A stretch of 64,000 nucleotides of DNA, taken from Siphonodentalium dalli. Lineage: Eukaryota; Mollusca; Scaphopoda; Gadilida; Siphonodentaliidae. Position 1 is the stretch's first letter; the number at the start of each line of letters is the position of its first letter. Below, in pieces: positions 56,880-64,000 of the stretch. The position numbers and the translations under genes were made by a program. The notes beneath the pieces were generated by a model. The model was not told where the DNA came from. It was given only the letters and a program-made list of their open reading frames with translations, and searched no databases. The DNA is taken from assembly GCA_032622095.1 (NCBI GenBank), contig CP136068.1:122207989-122271988 (forward strand). Direction: 5' to 3'.

Positions 56880-57149
56880 TGTCTGTTCAGACTGCCTTTT
56901 TGACTGGGATGTTTAGTTTTAAGGTGGTGGGCATGATGTCACATTTATAATTTAACTTTGTTTTTTTCGCTATAACCAATAATTTGGGTGAATTTTTTTC
57001 ATTTTTATTGAAACCACACTACTTATATTGACCTTATTTCCCATTCGCACAGAAGAAACACCATATGTGTTATATATCAAAGTTATCGGTGTACTTCAGA
57101 GACTTAACTGGACATTTGCGCGTTGAAGGGGGATAACTCTATTTTTCCT
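56880..57149. other. No gene recognised
   Basis: No supported feature. Confidence 0.35.
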
Positions 57150-57153
57150 TTAA

Positions 57154-57800
57154 GGTAGCAGTACACGATTTCACGGGTTGTAGGGGGTCTGAAAAATAGA
57201 AATATAAGTATCTGGGGGGCATAACGGCCAGTGTAGCCTGTGTTAACTGTGTCATTACTGGTTTGAAGGTTTATTTATTTTACAAAACTGGGAAAGTTCT
57301 CAAAAAAGTGAAAAATTTGGATACGCAACAGGGTTTTCGTATTCAGTGAAGGCCAACTCTGTGTTATTGATTACAGGAAAATAGCCCGATTTCTCTCCCC
57401 TGAATTCTGTCATCTGGGCTCGAAAGACTTTTTTTTCAAATTGATACGATAACTTTTTTCTATTTCAAATATTTCTCAGCGCTAGCATAGCTCTATCAGG
57501 TGGAAGAATCTTATTTACTGACATTCGCTTTATCATGGTCTGTTTTTGGGTTGAAAATGGCCAATTTGAGTAAAAAAATGGGTAAAATTGAGCGGTTCGT
57601 GTGTGCAAACCAAGGGGCATAACTCAATGACAAATTGTACGAAGAACCAACAGTACATTTAAATGATTACACCTAAAATTTCTGTCGAAATTAAAACATT
57701 CTTGATGGGATATATGCCAACGATAATGGCTTAGCATTGATTTGAAGTACAGTACCCCCTCCCAGGTTGGCAAAATTGCTGGAAATCGTGTATTGCTACC
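57154..57800. mobile_element. 650-bp TTAA-flanked MITE, copy 2
   Basis: Same element as 55170-55818 in the same orientation. TTAA is intact on the left (57150-57153) but the right flank reads TAAC, so its right duplication is damaged or the copy was joined to the next inverted-repeat element. Confidence 0.9.
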
Positions 57801-57810
57801 TAACGTTATT

Positions 57811-59015
57811 ACACGAGTTTGTTGTGACGCGATGGTAAAACGAGAACCGGAGGTGCAATAACAAACGAGTGCAATAACGTTAATATTTTCACACAAACTG
57901 TGCTGTTCTAGATGTTTATTGCACACCAATGGCTTATTTGTGCGAAATACAGCAAAATACAGAACAATTCAAACGTTCAATAATAGATTGTGTATTGTTC
58001 TTGAACAATACAAACCGATTACTTCCACAATATCATTGGCGACGTCAACTTTAACAGAACATTTATTCACTAAATTATGAAGCATAGCTTACATTAAGCT
58101 AACGTTTGTTCAATTAAATAAAACAACATCGACCTAAATGTTAGTATATCGCAATGTACAATCATCAGAGTGTGCAATAAACATAGAACAGCACAGCTTT
58201 GTGAACACTCGTTTGTCGTCCCGCGAGGTAAAACTCGAACCTCCGGTTCTCGTTTTCCATCGCATCACAACAAACTCGTGCTATAAATTAACCAGTCCAC
58301 ACACTTGTGTCGTTCTATCTATTTATTACATACCTATCAACGTAATTCGCGTGATCGCACGACGTTCCAGGCGTGTGATAATTCTCAGAATCGCACTAGT
58401 GCAATCTGTCGACGGAACTATTTCATTCAGTGTTGTTAGACTGGCTTTCGCCGTGACTATTTTAACTTTTTCAACTTTTCAACGCAAGGACGACAACCCA
58501 CTTGCTGAAATCGCAGCGTGCTGATTGGGTTATATTTTTGGAAAATCTGGGGAAAACCCAATTAACACCTTTGCGCGGGTCAAGATGGGTCAAGTTCACT
58601 CGAGGATAGAAGGGCTCCCTGTCTGATTGTTGCGTTAACCATAAAATGCCGTTAAAACTCAATTAAATTCACAATTTCTGTACCGGAGATTGACGACTGT
58701 GAGTCAACTTACTATAATACGTAGATATGTAATAAAAATAGAACCGCATGAGTGTCTGAATTTTTACGAAATTCAAACACTCATACAGTTCTATCTATTT
58801 ATTGCATCCTCTGAGGATTGTAGCTTGTAATTGAACAAACGTGTGCTTAATGTAGGCTATGCCCCATACTATAGTGAAGACATTTTCTGTTAAAGTTGAC
58901 GTCGGCAATGACGTTGTTGACGTAATCGGTTTGTATTGTTCAAGAACAATGCACAAATTGTTATTGAACGCTTTGACTTCTTCTGTATTTTGCACAAATA
59001 AGCCATTGTGTTTGC
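57811..59015. mobile_element. Nested inverted-repeat elements
   Basis: One inverted pair (57811-57853 and 58232-58273) shares ACGAGTTTGTTGTGACGCGA and ACGAGAACCGGAGGT. A second, longer pair (about 57915-58115 and 58830-59010) shares AATGGCTTATTTGTGC, GTATTGTTCTTGAACAATAC and GACGTCAACTTTAACAGAA. The two overlap, so one element is inserted in or derived from the other. Frames such as 58138-58524 are by-products. Confidence 0.75.
58725..58806. mobile_element. Short hairpin MITE (AATAAATAGA family)
   Basis: ATATGTAATAAAAATAGAAC, then CGCATGAGTGTCTGAATTT, pair with AAATTCAAACACTCATACAG and TTCTATCTATTTATTGCAT. The ends match those of 52895-53072 and 53806-53955. Confidence 0.75.
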
Positions 59016-59236
59016 AAAAGAAGTGGTTATATTGTATTCTAGTGTGTTTGATACATGCTACTCTGTGGCGGAATTTGTCATGGTCATATGGTTTCGTACT
59101 ATCCCATAAAGGGGATTCAAGGATACGGAACTGGGGTGTCAGCCAAACTCAAAGCGAACGGGATTCCCTTTCAAATTTCGATCAAAATTATAATAATAGT
59201 TAGCAGATCACTGATCTAACATCGCATTTTTGATAA

Positions 59237-59702
59237 TATGTGACCCGCCATATCAAAACCAGTCGTAAGTCGGGATTTTTTTTACCCTGTGCCAATGCAT
59301 TCTCTTATATATGCGAGTCGACCATAGGTCGCCTCGCATATATAAGAAAATGCATTGGCCTAACAATTTTTTATAATTTTTTTAAAATAAATGTTTCTTA
59401 CAATTTTTAGGACATAAAATCAAAAACACCCATTACCCTGCATGGAGCCCCACACACATATAGAAGCATATAGAAGACTGTCGTCTGCTCATGTTTGTCT
59501 GGGGCTCTGTATGGGTGAAATTATAAAATTGTTAAAGAATACAAGAACAAATTATTAAAATTGTAAAAAAAATTATTAGGCCAATGCATTCTCTTATATA
59601 ATTATGTGAGGCAACCTATGGTCGACTCGCATACATAAGAGAATGCATTGGCACAAGGTAAACAAATCCCGACTTACGACTGGATTTGATATGGCGGGTC
59701 AC
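59237..59702. mobile_element. Inverted-repeat element with nested hairpins
   Basis: Outer arms start GTGACCCGCCATATCAAAAC and contain GTCGTAAGTCGGGATTT. Within each arm CCAATGCATTCTCTTATATA pairs with its own nearby complement, giving a small hairpin in each arm. A further GAGCCCCACACA...GTCTGGGGCTC hairpin is at the centre. It is non-coding. Confidence 0.85.
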
Positions 59703-59937
59703 AAATTTCGAGATGCTGGGTGACTTTTGACACACGTGGGAGATCCTGTGTGTAATTTTGCACGTTTGAGAGATCCTGTGTGTCCTTTTGCACAATACCA
59801 CGTGACAAGCGTCGCTGTGTAGCGTTTTATTGTGTTCAAATGATTATTCGGCATTCTAGTTTGGTTCTGAAATCAAAATGCAATCATACTGGCACGTTCT
59901 AAGCCGTTTTTCGTTTGGCGTCCAGACAATCCATTGA

Positions 59938-60140
59938 CCCTTTCTATACTAAATGGATTCTCCCAGTGAGTTACAAAATACACATGGAACGGTCTATTAT
60001 TCATTTAGAAGGGGTGTTCTGATAATAAAAGCAAACGACAGGCAGAAAAACAGATAATGAAATAGCAGAATGATTCATATTCATTGATGGCAAATGTTCA
60101 GATAATAAATTCAATGAAAGTGTCAATGATACTGTCACTC
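59938..60140. mobile_element. CCCTTTCTATAC family MITE, copy 3
   Basis: The left terminus TTGA then CCCTTTCTATACTAAATGG, with CAAATGTTCAGATAATAAAT inside. The right terminus is degraded, so its end is approximate. Confidence 0.65.
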
Positions 60141-60289
60141 AACCTGGAGAGAGTATACTGTCATACTTCACAATCAAAAGAGCGACACGGAATGCGGAAA
60201 GTTTATATGTTTAAGTAATACCAGTTCAACCCGAATGGACATATAAATTTCGGAATTTAGGATCAATTGAATACAATGTTGGTGTAGGG

Positions 60290-61205
60290 CATGCCGAAGT
60301 ATTTAGTGAACAGTAAAATACAAGATGACTGCTGGCAACAACGTTTTAGATAAAATATCGTTCATATTCGATAGGTCCCATCTAGAAGTGATCCCGAATA
60401 TGGCTGTACATTTTGAAAACATTTGTTTTATAAATGTTGGCTACATGGTATTCCGATGGATTCAAATGTGAAATCCAAGATGGCCGCTAACGTCTATATT
60501 TTTAACGAAATTTGAAAACAAAGTGATGGCTAATATCTAGTGGTCACAAAGAAGTTCCATGTGAAATTTAGTGAAGATCGGGTGAGGGATGTTGCCTGTT
60601 TGGTGTGCCAAATGATTTACTTATGCAAAAGAAAAATCCCAAGATGGCCGGCCATGTTTTTTGACAGATTTCGGAAATAATCGATGGTTCTCATCTAGAG
60701 GTCACCCCGAAGATCCGCACGAGGTTTGGTGACGATCGTGTGAGGATGTGGTCTGTAGGGAATGCGAAAGAATTTAGTCATGCAAAGAGCAAAATCCAAA
60801 ATGGCCGTCAGATGCCATGTTTTTCAACGCAATTCGGAAATATTTAAAAAAAATTGATGGCTCTCATCTTGAGGTAAACTCGAAGATCCAGATGAAGTTT
60901 GATGATTATCAGATGAGGGATGTGGCCTGTAATGTGTGCGATAGTATTTAGTCATGCAATGAGAAAATCCAAGATGGCTGCCTGCGGTCATGCTTTTATT
61001 TTTATCGAATACCGTTCAAATTCGATAGCCCCCATCTAGATGTACCCCTAAACATCCCTATTATAATTTCCAAACAACTCTCCAACAAATGCGGGCTGCA
61101 GGGTGTACCGATGGATTCATATTTGAAATCCAAATGGCTATTGGCGACCATGTTTTTTAACGAATTTCGAAAATAATCGATGACTCCCATCTAGATGTCA
61201 CCCTG
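60290..61205. repeat. ~160-bp satellite
   Basis: Units begin AAAATCCAAGATGGCCG at about 60471, 60631, 60790, 60964 and 61125 (spacing 159-174). They contain CATGTTTTTTAACGAATTTC, TCTCATCTAGAGGTCACCC and GATCGGGTGAGGGATG-type blocks. The array is cut at 61200 by the 3' end of element E. Confidence 0.88.
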
Positions 61206-61209
61206 CATA

Positions 61210-64000
61210 TCCTTATATATATCTTTATTTCCTCCAATTCAGGAGAGTATAACTGAACAAACAAAAAACATACATGGAATAAGCAATAAATATTTACAGA
61301 CTAACATGTAATGAAATGAAAAAAAAATAGTTTATATTCACGATTCTGTGTTTCTATAAACTGTGAACCTGGCATGCAAAACCCCCCGGAGACACACCGG
61401 AACACTTGATGTATAAGGAGTTGTGCAAGCCGCAGGGATGCATATATGTGTGCCCCCATTGCGGTCTACAGCTGCCCCAAATCATTCAGTGTTCCGGTGT
61501 ACTCGGGCTGGACTAACAACCCAGATTCCACAAAACTGTTGATTTATATATATATGGCGGATAGACCTTCAGTCGTAACAGCGGAGAATGTGGCAAATGT
61601 TACCGTGCGACATATAAATCCTGACATACATTATCCGACCATCGACACCACAGTGAGTAAGTAGCGTTAATAAAAAATTGCACATATTCAAGCTTGTCTT
61701 CGACGAATGGTTCTAATGTGAGGGGCATATGACCCAAAAACAGATGAATAATTTGCTCCGGGCTCATGTTATCTAGTACGTGATAAAATGAAATTCCGAA
61801 TATATTTATGATATCATACCATATATTGTTTCGTATAGATGTGAGAAATTTGCATGATTCCACGAGATGCTCCGCTAGATCCGATATGGTCACTTCACAT
61901 TTGTTGCATTGAGTAAGTCTGTTATTTGATGAACATATAAGTTGCGCAACAAGCACATATTTATGTTTATCGCGAGGATGCTTATGACAAATGCGCCATA
62001 GATTAGAAAGAACAGGTGCTGGATGGATCGCAAAAAAACGTGAAAATTCGGTGTCGGATGATACTCTATTATCCCAGTCACGTTGATTGGATACTTCTGA
62101 AACTTTAATAAGTTCCTTCCACATTGATTTATTCATAAAGGTGGACGTGTCTATAAAAGACACAATATGTTGTGTCAAATTACGCTGATTTGAAACATAT
62201 AAAGCATTATTGCAAAATGATTGTGAACAAGTAAGACCAGACAATGCATCTATTAGACGACATATGAATACTTCTTTCATTCTCTTGTAAGGAGAAACAT
62301 GACATAATGCACATAATAGTGATAACACTCTACGTTCAATGTAAACACGCAGTGGTGGCATTCCTATGAAACCCAATGCCATATCAGTTCTGGTTCTTGT
62401 ATGAAGACCTTGGATGTGCTTCAAACACATTCTATGAATTTTTTCAAGGCGATTATAGTCTGTTGAATTTAGACCGGCGAGTATTTCTGAACCGTACAAC
62501 CCTTTAGGTAAAACTATTGATTCATAAATTTTCTTAGAGCTAATAGGTGTCAAACCACCTGAGTACACGCCACAATTGGACAACATAAAGTAAACTGATA
62601 TGATTTTATCAACAATGGTTTCTACGAAAGAGCTCATCAAGCGGGACTTATTGAGAGGTATCCCCAAATGTGTTACTTCATCTGTTTCCATTATTTGCCT
62701 TTTTCCAAGATGCCAACATCTTTTCGCTTTAGATGCTTCATTGTCTGTTTCATTAAAGACGATAACGTGTGTTTTCATTGGGTTAAAGCAATATCTCCAC
62801 TTATTACTGTATTGTACACATAAATTACACATCGATTGAAGACCAAGCTTCGTTAAGGAGAATAATGCCATATCATCAGCATGTGTTACAAAAGAGCAGT
62901 TAATGTCGTGCACGTGTAGACCAAATCCGGACTCATCTAGTATGTTTAATAATTCGTCAATGAATACATTATAGAGAAAAGGTGATATTGTGCCTCCCTG
63001 CCTGGTTCCATGGCAAATATCTATCCATTTAGAAGTCGAATTCTTGAATAAAGTGATGCATTTGATTCCAGTAAGTAAGGTGTTGAAAAGGCTTAGTGTT
63101 TTACCTCGAATGTCGCGTTGGTGCAATTTGAGAAGAAGGCCATTAATCCAAACTGTATCAAAGGCCTTCCAAACGTCCAGGAAACATGTATACAGTTTAC
63201 TTTTCTTTTCGGTCGTGTAAGAAATGCAATCGGAAACCAGGTAGGAAGACATCAAACAACTCACCCCCTTTTGAAATCCGTTTTATAACGGATGAGTTTC
63301 AAGAGTTTTGGGGGCATTAACTTGCAATCGAGTTAAGATAACTCTTTCAAGGAGCTTGTATAATGTCGGCAAAAGTGTAATGGCTCTGTAGCTATCAAAG
63401 TCGTCCTTCGGCTTCCGACCACCTTTATGCAGGGAAAATATCACTCCTCGTTTAGCATTTATGGGAATGTACTCATGAAAGAATATCTGGTTAAATAGAT
63501 AGGCGATATGTCCTGACAGGACTTCGCCATCAAAAATGATATGTTCATTGCTGATATTATCCCAACCAGCAGCTTTATTTAGAGATAGGAGTCTAAAAAG
63601 TGAGTTAATCTCTTGAGATGTGACGGTGTACATGACTATATTGTCTATTGGGCTGACGTCCGACTTTGATAACTCTCGTGTGATGAAGGAATTTGTTTCA
63701 ATAAAGTGTAAATCGTTGAATTCTGAGCTCTCAATTGGAAATGAAAAAATTGACTCATAATATGAAGCCCATGCACCGACAATTTCGGATGGATTCCTCA
63801 GTATGTTACCGTTATATTTAAAAATAGAGCTAGACAAAGAGTTGCGACTTTTACGAAAAAACGTTTGTTGATCTACCTCTGCCGAATTATCGACTTCAGC
63901 ATTGAATGTATCCATGTATGATCTAGTATATTTTCTATGAGCTTTCCGAAAAGAACATTTTGCATCTTTATAGTTACGGTAATTGACATTTTGGCAGTCA
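61210..64000 (-). mobile_element. Element E, non-LTR retrotransposon (3' part, runs off window)
   Basis: A minus-strand retrotransposon with a 3' region of about 390 bp (61210-61599) ending in a TATATATAAGG-type tail within the 160-bp satellite. The 5' part lies beyond the right edge. It is the best-preserved element in the window. Confidence 0.88.
61600..64000 (-). pseudogene. Element E ORF2: RT and zinc knuckle, one stop
   Basis: A single minus-strand frame from the right edge to TAA 61602-61600, about 800 codons, has one internal TAA (63285-63283). Motifs in order: NKAAGWDNISNEHI, DSYRAITLLPTLYKLLER, CFLDVWKAFDTVWINGLL, CHGTRQGGTISPFLYNVFID, THADDMALF (catalytic xADD with His first), THLGIPLNKS, IVLPKGLYGSEILAG, and a CNKCEVTISDLAEHLVESC knuckle. 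The C terminus is complete. It shares its architecture and several blocks with element B (IVLPK-LYG-EIL, KHIQ-L-TRT). With one nonsense codon it is probably a recently dead copy. Confidence 0.9.

Noticed and set aside
58138-58524. 128-codon plus-strand frame
   Set aside because: Lies across interlocked inverted repeats and has no domain.

Overview
The window looks like a gene-poor, repeat-dense stretch of an animal nuclear genome, most likely a marine lophotrochozoan such as a mollusc. That placement is an inference from the metazoan 5S-derived repeat, several APE-type non-LTR retrotransposons, many short inverted-repeat DNA transposons, and frequent ACATGTA-type words. No intact host protein gene, tRNA or rRNA gene, or CRISPR array is supported. 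The only long intact frame that repeats do not explain is a 167-codon ORF at 36942-37445, which I do not recognise.

Layout. 1-20 kb: a 22-bp minisatellite, a 750-bp foldback element, non-LTR remnants, a roughly 140-bp satellite, a 77-bp tandem array, a tRNA-derived SINE-like sequence, TTAA-type MITEs, and two hAT-type elements with visible 8-bp target-site duplications. 20-34.8 kb: a nest of non-LTR retrotransposons. Element A, a CR1/L2-like element with a 2A-like motif, is split by a 6.2-kb element B, and 477 bp of A is present on both sides of B. 5S-rRNA-derived repeats with (GA)n tracts and a third retrotransposon fragment (C) follow.

34.8-39.9 kb is the most unusual part. It holds a broken cluster resembling the capsid and protease genes of Maverick/Polinton or adintovirus-like DNA elements. 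Beside it lie the unknown 167-aa ORF with a histone-type 3' stem-loop, an inverted copy of that ORF's start region, a 330-bp direct repeat pair, a small minus-strand gene-like region, and a 76-77-bp satellite in which most units carry a 40-bp perfect or near-perfect palindrome.

40-61 kb is mostly non-coding. It holds tandem duplications, a near-perfect hairpin with 80-bp arms, several TTAA-flanked MITE families (one present as two 650-bp copies 2 kb apart), and a set of hairpin elements that share only their ends. 60.3-61.2 kb is a 160-bp satellite interrupted by the 3' end of element E, a minus-strand non-LTR retrotransposon running off the right edge. Its visible frame of about 800 codons carries only one premature stop.

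Nothing here shows host genes working together. The window is best read as layered insertions, with element B in A and element E in the 160-bp satellite among the youngest.
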